From Stenotrophomonas oahuensis (GTDB taxonomy: Bacteria > Pseudomonadota > Gammaproteobacteria > Xanthomonadales > Xanthomonadaceae): a stretch of 64,000 nucleotides of DNA. The DNA lies in NCBI RefSeq assembly GCF_031834595.1, contig NZ_CP115541.1:2288501-2352500 (forward strand), in the 5' to 3' direction. The translations under genes and the position numbers were made by a program. A model generated the notes under the pieces. It did not search any database. It saw only the letters and a program-made list of their open reading frames with translations, and was not told the origin of the DNA. This document shows, piece by piece, positions 8,817 through 15,795 of the stretch (position 1 is its first letter; each line of letters starts with the position of its first letter).

Positions 8817-9719
8817 ATGGACCGGATGACCGCGATGACGGTGTTCGTGGAGGTGGTCGAGCGCGGCAGCCTGACTGCGGCGGCCGAGGCGCTGGACATG
8901 TCGCGGGCCATGGTCACCCGCTATCTGGCCGAGGTGGAGCGCTGGCTGGGGGCGCGCCTGCTGCACCGGACCACACGCCGGATCAGTCTGACTGGCCCGG
9001 GAGAGGCCGCGCTGCTGCGGTTCCGGCAGATGTTGGCCATCGGCGAGGAACTGCACGGCGAGCTGGCCACTGACAACCCCGAACCCCACGGCGTGCTGCG
9101 GGTGACCGCCAGCGTGTCGTTCGGGCAGTCGCACCTGGCCGCGGCGGTGGCTGGATTCGTCCAGCGCTACCCGCTGACCCGGGTCGAGCTGCTGCTGGTG
9201 GACCGGATGGTGAATCTGGTGGAAGAGCGGGTGGACGTGGCGGTGCGCATCTCGCGGGCGATCGACCCGAACCTGATTGCACGGCCGCTGGCGCGGTGTC
9301 ATTCGGTGCTGTGCGCATCGCCGGCGTATCTGGCCGCGCACGGCGCACCGGCCACCGCCGATGCCCTGGCCGCGCACAACTGCCTGACCCACCATTACGT
9401 GGGCAAGAGCGTGTGGCAGCTGCAGCGCGACGGGCGCACCGTGAGTGTGGCGGTGGGTGGCAACATCAGTGCGAATGAAGCCTCGTTGCTGGTGGAGGCG
9501 GTACGTGCCGGTGCGGGCATCGCGATGTTGCCGATCTACCAGATCGGGCCGCTTCTGGAATCCGGTGAGCTGGTGCAGGTGTTACCGGACTACGAACTGG
9601 ACGAGATGGGGCTGCATGCGGTGTACGCCTCGCGCCGACAGTTGCCGGCGGTGATGCGCAGCTTCCTCGATTTCCTGGTGGAACGCTTCGCCAGCGAGGA
9701 ATTCCGGTTACGCATGTAG
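8817..9719 (+). CDS. LysR-family transcriptional regulator
   Basis: A 300-aa regulator. The N-terminal winged helix-turn-helix (FVEVVERGSLTAAAEALDMS, residues 9-28) is followed by a type 2 periplasmic-binding-like effector domain (residues about 90-295). Placement divergent from the NAD(P)-binding gene is the usual LysR arrangement and suggests that gene is a target. The effector is unknown. Its stop codon TAG (9717-9719) is part of a GTAG tetranucleotide that begins a decayed SMAG hairpin. Confidence 0.92.
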   Translation: MDRMTAMTVFVEVVERGSLTAAAEALDMSRAMVTRYLAEVERWLGARLLHRTTRRISLTGPGEAALLRFRQMLAIGEELHGELATDNPEPHGVLRVTASVSFGQSHLAAAVAGFVQRYPLTRVELLLVDRMVNLVEERVDVAVRISRAIDPNLIARPLARCHSVLCASPAYLAAHGAPATADALAAHNCLTHHYVGKSVWQLQRDGRTVSVAVGGNISANEASLLVEAVRAGAGIAMLPIYQIGPLLESGELVQVLPDYELDEMGLHAVYASRRQLPAVMRSFLDFLVERFASEEFRLRM

Positions 9720-9735
9720 GACACGCATGGCGGGT
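9716..9735 (+). repeat. Degenerate SMAG element supplying the LysR gene stop
   Basis: GTAG followed by GACACGCATGGCGGGT, a decayed version of the intact GACACGCATGGCGTGTC palindrome just downstream. The TAG of GTAG is the stop codon of the LysR gene. Confidence 0.6.
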
Positions 9736-9759
9736 TTACGTGCACAGGATCATGGCTTT

Positions 9760-9781
9760 GACACGCATGGCGTGTCACTAC
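9760..9781 (-). repeat. SMAG element, GACACGC subfamily
   Basis: Perfect palindrome GACACGCATGGCGTGTC followed by ACTAC, so the GTAG end lies on the minus strand. It pairs head-to-head with the copy at 9834. Confidence 0.85.
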
Positions 9782-9833
9782 GATCCTTGGTCGGGCGATG
9801 TTGGGGTCGAACGTTGTTGGGGGTACCTGACCT

Positions 9834-9856
9834 GTAGGGACACGCCATGCGTGTCC
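9834..9856 (+). repeat. SMAG element, GACACGC subfamily
   Basis: GTAG followed by GGACACGCCATGCGTGTCC, the inverted mate of the copy at 9760-9781, just upstream of gph. Confidence 0.85.
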
Positions 9857-9907
9857 GTGATGTGCCGGAATACAATCGTGGCTCCCCCGTTTCCCGGTGA
9901 TCCCGCT

Positions 9908-10558
9908 TTGCCTTACCCCTACCCGCTGGTGATCTTCGACCTCGACGGCACCCTGGTCGACAGCGCCGCCGACATCGCCGAAGCCCTCAACCGCACCTTG
10001 GACGATGTGCACCTGCCGCGCGTCCCCGAAGCCACCGTCCACACCTGGATCGGCGACGGCGTGCGTCGTCTGGTCGAACAGGCCTTCACCGCAGCCAATC
10101 ACGATGCTGATCCGAACGCCGTCATGCCCGGTTTCATGCGCCACTACGAGGAATGCCTGCTGCGCAGCCCGCGCTTGTATGACGGCGTGGTGCCCGCACT
10201 GGAAGCACTGCGAGAGCAAGGCGTCACGTTGGCCATCTGCACCAACAAACCGCACGCGATGGTGGGCCCGCTGCTCGCGCATCTGGGCGTGCAGGGCTAC
10301 TTCGCGTTGGTACTGGGAGGCGACTCGCTGCCGGAGCGCAAGCCCAGCGGCGCGCCATTGCGACATATCGCAGCCGCCTTCGATGTCGCACCTTCGGATG
10401 CGTTGATGGTCGGCGATTCGATCACCGACTATCGCGCGGCGGTAGATGCCGGCATGCCCATTGCGCTGGTGCGTTACGGCTATCCGCGCGGGCTGGACCT
10501 GGAGGCCGTGCAGGCGGTGGCGGTGATGGATGATCTGCGCGAATTGATCGCGGATTGA
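9908..10558 (+). CDS. gph: Phosphoglycolate phosphatase Gph (HAD family)
   Basis: A 216-aa HAD subfamily IA phosphatase with motif I FDLDGTLVDSAADI (Asp11, Asp13), motif II (AICTNKPHAM), the motif III lysine in ERKPSGAPL, and motif IV in MVGDSITDYRAA. The DLDGTLVDSAADIAEALN segment is characteristic of Gph, which removes phosphate from 2-phosphoglycolate released during DNA repair. I prefer the TTG start at 9908 (MPYPYPLVIFDLDG) because it gives the family length. The open frame continues upstream through a SMAG hairpin, and a TACAAT box at 9871-9876 argues that transcription begins after it. GTG 9878 is the alternative start. Confidence 0.85.
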   Translation: MPYPYPLVIFDLDGTLVDSAADIAEALNRTLDDVHLPRVPEATVHTWIGDGVRRLVEQAFTAANHDADPNAVMPGFMRHYEECLLRSPRLYDGVVPALEALREQGVTLAICTNKPHAMVGPLLAHLGVQGYFALVLGGDSLPERKPSGAPLRHIAAAFDVAPSDALMVGDSITDYRAAVDAGMPIALVRYGYPRGLDLEAVQAVAVMDDLRELIAD

Positions 10559-10562
10559 CATG

Positions 10563-10586
10563 TGCCGACCAACGGTCGGCACCTAC
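10563..10586 (-). repeat. SMAG element, GACCRWYGGTC subfamily
   Basis: TGCCGACCAACGGTCGGCA followed by CTAC. It lies 4 bp after the gph stop, in the gap where gph and btuB converge, and may act as a transcription terminator. Confidence 0.85.
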
Positions 10587-10622
10587 CGGGCCCGGACGGT
10601 TGATGCGTGCCCGATATGGACG

Positions 10623-10647
10623 GTAGCGCACGACCGTTGGTCGTGCG
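10623..10647 (+). repeat. SMAG element, GACCRWYGGTC subfamily
   Basis: GTAG followed by a perfect hairpin with arms CGCACGACC and GGTCGTGCG. It is the inverted mate of the copy at 10563, between the convergent gph and btuB genes. Confidence 0.85.
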
Positions 10648-10656
10648 CCGCCCGCA

Positions 10657-12492
10657 TCATTTCGGCTGGTAACGAATGCTCAACCGGTACTCACGCCCCG
10701 GCTGGTTGTACCAGGCCACGGTTTCGTACTCACGATCAAACACATTGCTCACCCGCCCCAGCACCGACCAGTCGCGGCTGATCGCATATTCCAGACGCAG
10801 GTCGACCGTGCCATACCCCGCCAAGCGCACCGTGTTGGCCGCATTGTCGTAACGCTTTCCAGCCCCGAACGCAGTGACGCCAGCACGGAACCCACCGAAA
10901 CTGCGATCCACATCCAGACGCGCGGTGTTCTGCGCACGACGCGCCAGCAAGTTGTCGAACTGGGCACTGCCGTCGGTACGGTTGCGCGGATCGGTGTGGC
11001 TGAGCTGCGCATTGAAGTCAAAGCCTGCCACGCTGAGCGAACCGGTCAGTTCGGCACCGCGGATGCGTGCCTTCTCCACCTGCGACATCATGAAAGTGGT
11101 GGCGTCGTAGGTGATCAGATCATCGATGCGGGTTTCATACACATCCAGACCCCAGCGCCAGCCGTCGCCCTGCTGCGCGATGCCGAGATTGGCACTTTTG
11201 GATTCTTCCGGGTCCAGCGTCGGCACGCCGCTCCACGGGTCATACAGGTCGCTGAAGGTAGGAGCCTTGAACGCGGTGCCGTAGCTGGCATTCAAACGGA
11301 AGCCGCCGCCCAGGTCCATGCCCCAGCCCAGGCTGCCGGTGGTGTGGTTGCCGAACTGCTCGTTGTCGTCGTTGCGCGCGCTGGCCTGAAGGTGGTGTGC
11401 ACCGAAGCGGGCCTGGTACTGCACGAATACGCCGGTGTTGTCACGGCTGTCGACCAGATAGCCGGCGCTGCTGCCGTCCAGGTTGTCCTGGCTCCAGTCC
11501 ACCCCCGCACTGAGCAGCTGGCCCTCGGCCACGCCGATGTCGGCCTGCACCGAGGCGCTGTCGCGGTGGGTCTGCGCCGCACCCAGCCAGGTGCTGTCGT
11601 TGTAGTTGTCCGACTCATTGTCGGCGCGACCGACGTTGGCGGTCAGGGTGAAGCGCTCGCTCGGCGCATAGCGCACCTTGCCGCCCAGCACCTGCTGCAG
11701 GGTTTCCGAGTAGTTGTAGTAGCCGTCGTAGTGGTTCTCGCCTTCGGCGCGTAGCGCGGTGCCTTCGACGCTGAGCGAGTCGGTCAGCGCATAGCCGCCG
11801 CGCAGGCTCATCGACAGGTTGCGGTAGCCGTCGCGGTCGGGTTCGTCCGCGCCACAGCCGGCAAAGGTGGCTGCATCGCCACGGCAGCTGTTGATGCCAT
11901 CGGTGTGCTGATAGGCGATATCGGTGCCGAACCAGCCGCGCTCGCCGCTGCCGCCAATGCCGCCGCTGGCCTCGCGCAGGCCGTTGCTGCCGCCACCGAG
12001 CTGGAAGTGCGGGGCAAAGGTGCCGGTGTTGCGGCGGGTGAAGATCTGGATCACGCCCCCAATCGCATCGGCACCGTACAGGCTGGACTGCGGGCCGCGC
12101 ACGATTTCCACGCGTTCAATCTGCTCCAGCGGCAGGTCCTGGATCATCGCCAGGCCCAGGTCGCCGGTGTTGATGCGCACGCCGTCCACCAGCACCAGGG
12201 TGTGGGCGGAATTGGTGCCACGCAGGAACAGTGAGCTCTGCTTGCCCAGCCCACCGCTGTTGTTGAGATTGATGCCGGCGCGGCCACGCAGCAGGTCCTG
12301 CAGCGACGCCGACTGGCTGCGCTCGATCTCGGCGCGGTCGATCACCTGTGCCGGTGCGATGCTGTCCTGCAGGGCAATCGGGGTACGCGTGGCGGTGACC
12401 AGCACCTGGTCCAGCGCGGTGGCATCGTCCTGTGCGGCGGCCAGCAGCGGCAGTGCGCTCAGCACGGCCAGGGTAAGGGTTTGCAGCTTCAT
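10657..12492 (-). CDS. btuB: TonB-dependent vitamin B12 receptor BtuB
   Basis: A 611-aa outer-membrane receptor importing cobalamin with TonB energy. A signal peptide (MKLQTLTLAVLSALPLLAAA) is followed by a TonB box region (DQVLVTATR, about residues 28-36), a plug domain (LQDLLRGRAGINL; VEIVRGPQSSLYGADAIGGVI) and a 22-strand type barrel. The size equals E. coli BtuB (614 aa). The cobalamin riboswitch directly upstream makes the substrate assignment strong. ATG 12492 has GGAG six bases upstream; TTG at 12495 would add one residue. No other cobalamin gene is adjacent. Confidence 0.95.
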   Translation of the reverse strand: MKLQTLTLAVLSALPLLAAAQDDATALDQVLVTATRTPIALQDSIAPAQVIDRAEIERSQSASLQDLLRGRAGINLNNSGGLGKQSSLFLRGTNSAHTLVLVDGVRINTGDLGLAMIQDLPLEQIERVEIVRGPQSSLYGADAIGGVIQIFTRRNTGTFAPHFQLGGGSNGLREASGGIGGSGERGWFGTDIAYQHTDGINSCRGDAATFAGCGADEPDRDGYRNLSMSLRGGYALTDSLSVEGTALRAEGENHYDGYYNYSETLQQVLGGKVRYAPSERFTLTANVGRADNESDNYNDSTWLGAAQTHRDSASVQADIGVAEGQLLSAGVDWSQDNLDGSSAGYLVDSRDNTGVFVQYQARFGAHHLQASARNDDNEQFGNHTTGSLGWGMDLGGGFRLNASYGTAFKAPTFSDLYDPWSGVPTLDPEESKSANLGIAQQGDGWRWGLDVYETRIDDLITYDATTFMMSQVEKARIRGAELTGSLSVAGFDFNAQLSHTDPRNRTDGSAQFDNLLARRAQNTARLDVDRSFGGFRAGVTAFGAGKRYDNAANTVRLAGYGTVDLRLEYAISRDWSVLGRVSNVFDREYETVAWYNQPGREYRLSIRYQPK

Positions 12493-12614
12493 CAATCACT
12501 CCGGGTACCGCGCACGCCCGCGCGGCAGGGAAAAGGAGGATCACGCTGCAACGGACGACGACGGTGGGCAGGCGCGCACGGCACTGCTTGCCGCCGCCAT
12601 GCCCGCCGCATCGC

Positions 12615-12800
12615 AACCAGTCAGCTTCAGGGCCGGTCTCCGGGCTGGCGGGTCGAGCGGACGCTGTCTGCTCGCGCCAGGCACCTTCCCATGCCGCAGC
12701 ACAGTGGTATCTCGCCTGGCTTCCACGCTTACCGTTGCGGGGGCAGCGCCGGCCTGTTCACCGGCTTCCCGTTTAAACCGCAGCCCAAAAGCTGCGGTCA
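12615..12800 (-). promoter_or_regulatory. Cobalamin (AdoCbl) riboswitch controlling btuB
   Basis: On the minus strand the btuB leader contains GGGAAGCCGGTG, then CTGCCCCCGCAACGGTAAG, the conserved core of cobalamin riboswitches, and further on the B12 box AGCCCGGAGACCGGCC (12631-12646). These parts occur in the canonical order and about 120-190 nt upstream of the btuB start. A hairpin (CCGCAGC/GCTGCGG, about 12778-12797) lies at the 5' side. Binding of cobalamin would be expected to switch off btuB. Edges are approximate. Confidence 0.95.
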
Positions 12801-12825
12801 CCCAAAAGCACGCGGATTCTATCCT

Positions 12826-12848
12826 GTAGGGACACGCCATGCGTGTCC
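12826..12848 (+). repeat. SMAG element, GACACGC subfamily
   Basis: GTAG followed by GGACACGCCATGCGTGTCC. Head-to-head partner of the copy at 12874-12895, between the riboswitch and the TfoX-like gene. Confidence 0.85.
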
Positions 12849-12873
12849 GCGACCCTGTCCGGCACCGCGCGTT

Positions 12874-12895
12874 GACACGCATGGCGTGTCACTAC
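12874..12895 (-). repeat. SMAG element supplying the TfoX-like gene stop
   Basis: GACACGCATGGCGTGTC followed by ACTAC. Read on the minus strand, the TAG of GTAG (12892-12894) is the stop codon of the TfoX-like gene. Confidence 0.85.
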
Positions 12896-13233
12896 GGGTC
12901 TTCGTGCCCGTCTTCTTCTTCCTCATCCACCACCCGCTCATACACCGGCCCAGACGCCGGCGGAGCCTTCTTCAGCGGCTGCTCGGCAATGATCGCCTCG
13001 TACTCCGCCACCAGGGTGGTGCGGCGCGCTTCCGGCAGTTCCTGCCAATGGCAGTCCTGCAGCGCGCCTTCCAACGAATACAACAGGTTCAAGCTGGGCT
13101 TGAAACCGGCCCGCTTGACCTTCACGAAGGCCCCGACCGCCCCGATGGCGGCCAGATCCTCCGGCGTGCGCAACCCGACCTGGCGCAGCCAGGCAGCACT
13201 CTTGGGGCCGATGTTGCGCAGCTTGGCGCTCAT
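12892..13233 (-). CDS. TfoX/Sxy C-terminal domain protein
   Basis: A 113-aa protein whose first 80 residues (LRNIGPKSAAWLRQVGLRTP, then EDLAAIGAVGAF and LNLLYSLEGALQD) form the helical TfoX/Sxy C-terminal domain, a helix-hairpin-helix-like fold. It lacks the N-terminal domain of full-length competence regulators, so a regulatory role is uncertain. The C-terminus is a long acidic tail (VVDEEEEDGHEDP). Its start overlaps the stop of the methionine-sulfoxide reductase gene by 4 bases, so they are co-translated. Its stop codon is contributed by a SMAG repeat, and the acidic tail may therefore be variable between strains (inference). Confidence 0.85.
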   Translation of the reverse strand: MSAKLRNIGPKSAAWLRQVGLRTPEDLAAIGAVGAFVKVKRAGFKPSLNLLYSLEGALQDCHWQELPEARRTTLVAEYEAIIAEQPLKKAPPASGPVYERVVDEEEEDGHEDP

Positions 13234-13712
13234 CCCAGGGCCTCGACGAACACCGCGGCAATGGCTTCCAGCCCAGCCTGGTCGTCGGCATCGAAGCGGG
13301 CCAGCACCGGGCTGTCCAGGTCGAACACGCCGATCAGGGTGTCGCCCTTGAACAGCGGCACGACCAGTTCCGAGCGCGAGGCCGAATCGCAGGCGATATG
13401 GCCTGGGAAAGCGTCCACGTCTTCAATGCGCTGGGTGGTGCGGGTGGACGCGGCCGCCCCGCAGACGCCCTTGCTCAGCGGAATGCGCACGCAGGCCGGC
13501 AGGCCCTGGAACGGGCCAACCACCAGCTCGGTGCCGTCGAAGAAGTAGAAGCCGGCCCAGTTCAGCTCGGGCAGGGCGTGGTACACCAGCGCCGACAGGT
13601 TGGCGGCATTGGCGATGCGGTCCGATTCACCGTGCACCAGGGCGCGGGCCTGGGCCAGCAGCTGGCCGTACTGTTCCGGCTTGCTGCCGGTAAGCGAGGA
13701 AGAGGTAAACAT
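13230..13712 (-). CDS. msrC: Free methionine-(R)-sulfoxide reductase (GAF domain, MsrC/fRMsr)
   Basis: A 160-aa single GAF domain enzyme that reduces free L-methionine-(R)-sulfoxide in the cytoplasm. The three family cysteines are present: Cys74 (LPACVRIP), Cys84 (KGVCGAA) and Cys108 (HIACDSAS). The surrounding VVGPFQG and SELVVPLF segments also fit. It is the first gene of a two-gene unit with the TfoX-like protein. With msrA and msrB about 2-5 kb away, it gives this stretch methionine repair functions for both the cytoplasm and envelope, although they are separate operons. Confidence 0.92.
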   Translation of the reverse strand: MFTSSSLTGSKPEQYGQLLAQARALVHGESDRIANAANLSALVYHALPELNWAGFYFFDGTELVVGPFQGLPACVRIPLSKGVCGAAASTRTTQRIEDVDAFPGHIACDSASRSELVVPLFKGDTLIGVFDLDSPVLARFDADDQAGLEAIAAVFVEALG

Positions 13713-13726
13713 GGCCGCAGTCTAGC

Positions 13727-13749
13727 GTAGGGACACGCCACGCGTGTCC
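13727..13749 (+). repeat. SMAG element, GACACGC subfamily (solitary)
   Basis: GTAG followed by GGACACGCCACGCGTGTCC, a single copy in the spacer between the divergent msrC and bioD genes. Confidence 0.8.
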
Positions 13750-13785
13750 GCGATAATGCCCCACCGTTCATCACCGACGATCCCC

Positions 13786-14484
13786 ATGTCCCAAGGCGTC
13801 CCGTTCCCGCCCGCTGTCTACGTCACCGGCACCGATACCGGCATCGGCAAGACCTTCAGCAGCTGCGCCCTGCTGCACGCCCTGCGCCTGCAGGGCCTGC
13901 GCGCGGTGGGCATGAAGCCGGTCGCCAGCGGTTGTGAGATGACCCCGGAAGGCCTGCGCAATGAAGACGCCGTCGCCCTGCGCGCCGCCAGCCACCCAAT
14001 GCCGGCCTACGCCGACCTCAACCCGTTCGCCCTGCCAGAACCGCTGGCCCCGGAACTGGCCGCCGCCGACGCCGGCGTGACCCTGTCGCTGCCGCCCATC
14101 CGGGCCGCGTTCGAGCGCCTGCGGGCCCAGGCCGACACCGTGGTGGTGGAAGGCGTGGGTGGCTGGCTGGCCCCGCTCAGTGCCGACCTGGACCAGTCAC
14201 ATCTGGTCCACGCCCTGCAGCTGCCGGTGGTGCTGGTAGTCGGCCTGCGGCTGGGCTGCCTAAATCACGCCCGGCTCAGTGCGCAGGCCATCGCCGCGGC
14301 CGGTGCGACCTGCATCGGCTGGATCGCCAACGAGGTCGACCCTCAGATGGCGCGCATCGACGACAACGTGGCGATGCTGCGCGCGCGCCTGCCGATGCCG
14401 TACTGGGGCCGGTTGCCGTATTCGCCGGGGGCGGATCCAGTCGAGATGGCCAGGCATCTGCAGGTGCCAATGCAACAATTCTGA
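13786..14484 (+). CDS. bioD: Dethiobiotin synthetase
   Basis: A 232-aa ATP-dependent carboxylase that closes the ureido ring of dethiobiotin in biotin synthesis. The P-loop GTDTGIGKT is at residues 13-21. The conserved GMKPVASG segment holds the catalytic lysine, and VVEGVGGWLAPL contributes the metal/phosphate-binding glutamate. ATG 13786 (MSQGVPFPPAVYVTG) gives the family length; an in-frame ATG at 13756 is less likely. No other bio gene is adjacent. Confidence 0.93.
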   Translation: MSQGVPFPPAVYVTGTDTGIGKTFSSCALLHALRLQGLRAVGMKPVASGCEMTPEGLRNEDAVALRAASHPMPAYADLNPFALPEPLAPELAAADAGVTLSLPPIRAAFERLRAQADTVVVEGVGGWLAPLSADLDQSHLVHALQLPVVLVVGLRLGCLNHARLSAQAIAAAGATCIGWIANEVDPQMARIDDNVAMLRARLPMPYWGRLPYSPGADPVEMARHLQVPMQQF

Positions 14485-14528
14485 AGGTGCAGGCGGGACG
14501 GGCTACCTACCATGGCATCCCCATATGA

Positions 14529-15038
14529 ATGGTCCATTGCGAAATGCCCCACAACATCACTGGCGTCTACACCCCGCAACCTCTCGCATTTTCGACAGCG
14601 AAGGTTGCTGCTGCCTCTCCTGAAATTGCCACCACCCATCGTGGTGCACAGCCGGTCAACGTACAAAATGGCCCGGGCATTTTTGCTGCCAAACCAGAAG
14701 GCAACCCGACCATGGTTGCGTTCGAACAGCGACAGATGGGCGGCGTAACCTACAGCAGGGAGACCGAGCCGCTGCCGTGGAACTCACTGGACATCCTTCC
14801 TGCAAAGTTGCAGTGTCTACTGGGCGATGGCATGGACGTTACGTTTCATCGTGTAGTGGGTATTCCTGCGAAGCTGGATCCCAACCACACCTACACGTTC
14901 CTTGGCCGTGACCCGGCCAAGAATGATCAGGCACTGGTCGCTGTCAAGCTGAAAGATGGTCGGCGCGAAGTCTTCGAAATGACGTTCGACTGTAACGTTC
15001 TGAGACATCTTGCGCTTCAGATCGAGCCTGTGATGTAA
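14529..15038 (+). CDS. Hypothetical protein, possibly acquired
   Basis: A protein of 169 aa (or 164 aa from ATG 14544, MPHNITGVYTPQP) that I do not recognise. There is no signal peptide or membrane segment. The first 60 residues are low-complexity and Ala/Pro/Thr-rich; the remainder (VTFHRVVGIPAKLDPNHTYTFLG and following) looks like a compact globular domain. Base composition is clearly more AT-rich than in flanking bioD and msrA, and no good ribosome site precedes either start. The disordered N-terminus followed by a globular part, together with atypical composition, suggests horizontal gain, but no function should be assumed. Confidence 0.55.
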   Translation: MVHCEMPHNITGVYTPQPLAFSTAKVAAASPEIATTHRGAQPVNVQNGPGIFAAKPEGNPTMVAFEQRQMGGVTYSRETEPLPWNSLDILPAKLQCLLGDGMDVTFHRVVGIPAKLDPNHTYTFLGRDPAKNDQALVAVKLKDGRREVFEMTFDCNVLRHLALQIEPVM

Positions 15039-15042
15039 CCCA

Positions 15043-15780
15043 TTACCGCACCGAAACCGTGGCCACCAGCCGCGGTTTCTCCCGGTACAGGGTGGGGTAC
15101 TGTTGTTTCAGTGCCTCCACCTTGGGCAGGTCGTTGATGCGGATGTACAGGTTGTCCGGGTGAAGGGTGAGGTAGTTCTGGTGGTAGCCCTCGGCACGGA
15201 AGAACGGCTTGCCGCCGTCCACCTGCGTCATCACCTTGGCCGGGTACACGCGTGCCTGTTGCAGCTGGGCGATATAGGCCACGGTGGCCGCGCGCTGCGC
15301 TGGGCTGTCGGCATACACGGCTGAGCGATACTGGGTGCCGTGGTCGGGGCCCTGCCGGTTGAGCTGGGTCGGGTCGTGTGCGACCGAGAAGAACACCTGC
15401 ATCAGCTGTGCGTAGCTCACCTGGGCCGGATCGTAGGTCACCTGCACGGCTTCGGCATGACCGGTCTGCCCAGTGCCCACGCGTTCGTAGCGGGCGTCGC
15501 CGGCGCTGCCGCCGATGTAACCCGACACTGCATTCTCAACCCCTTTCATGTGCTGGAACACGCCCTGAACACCCCAGAAGCAGCCGCCGGCAAACACCAC
15601 CTGCGCGCGCTGCACATTGGGCTGTGCCAGCACCGCCGGACCCTGCGGAGCCGGCAGCGCCACGTGACCGGCGGGTGCCGCCATCACCGGGCGATCCAGG
15701 CTGAGCACCGCGGTGATCGTCAGTGCGGCAATCGCGGCAGCAACGCCGCCCGCCACCATCTTTTCCATTGCGATCTTCAT
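15043..15780 (-). CDS. msrA: Peptide methionine-(S)-sulfoxide reductase MsrA, envelope type
   Basis: A 245-aa enzyme with an N-terminal hydrophobic segment (GGVAAAIAALTITAVLSL, about residues 11-28) that either anchors or exports it, followed by the MsrA domain. Catalytic Cys67 lies in GGCFWG, and the substrate-pocket residues are in HDPTQLNRQGPD and GTQYRS. It contains only this one cysteine, so there is no resolving cysteine and it must be recycled directly by a thiol donor. It is the last gene of the msrB-dipZ-msrA operon, 15 bases after dipZ, whose thioredoxin domain is the obvious electron donor (inference). Confidence 0.94.
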   Translation of the reverse strand: MKIAMEKMVAGGVAAAIAALTITAVLSLDRPVMAAPAGHVALPAPQGPAVLAQPNVQRAQVVFAGGCFWGVQGVFQHMKGVENAVSGYIGGSAGDARYERVGTGQTGHAEAVQVTYDPAQVSYAQLMQVFFSVAHDPTQLNRQGPDHGTQYRSAVYADSPAQRAATVAYIAQLQQARVYPAKVMTQVDGGKPFFRAEGYHQNYLTLHPDNLYIRINDLPKVEALKQQYPTLYREKPRLVATVSVR

Positions 15781-15795
15781 GGTCGTCTCCTGCGT

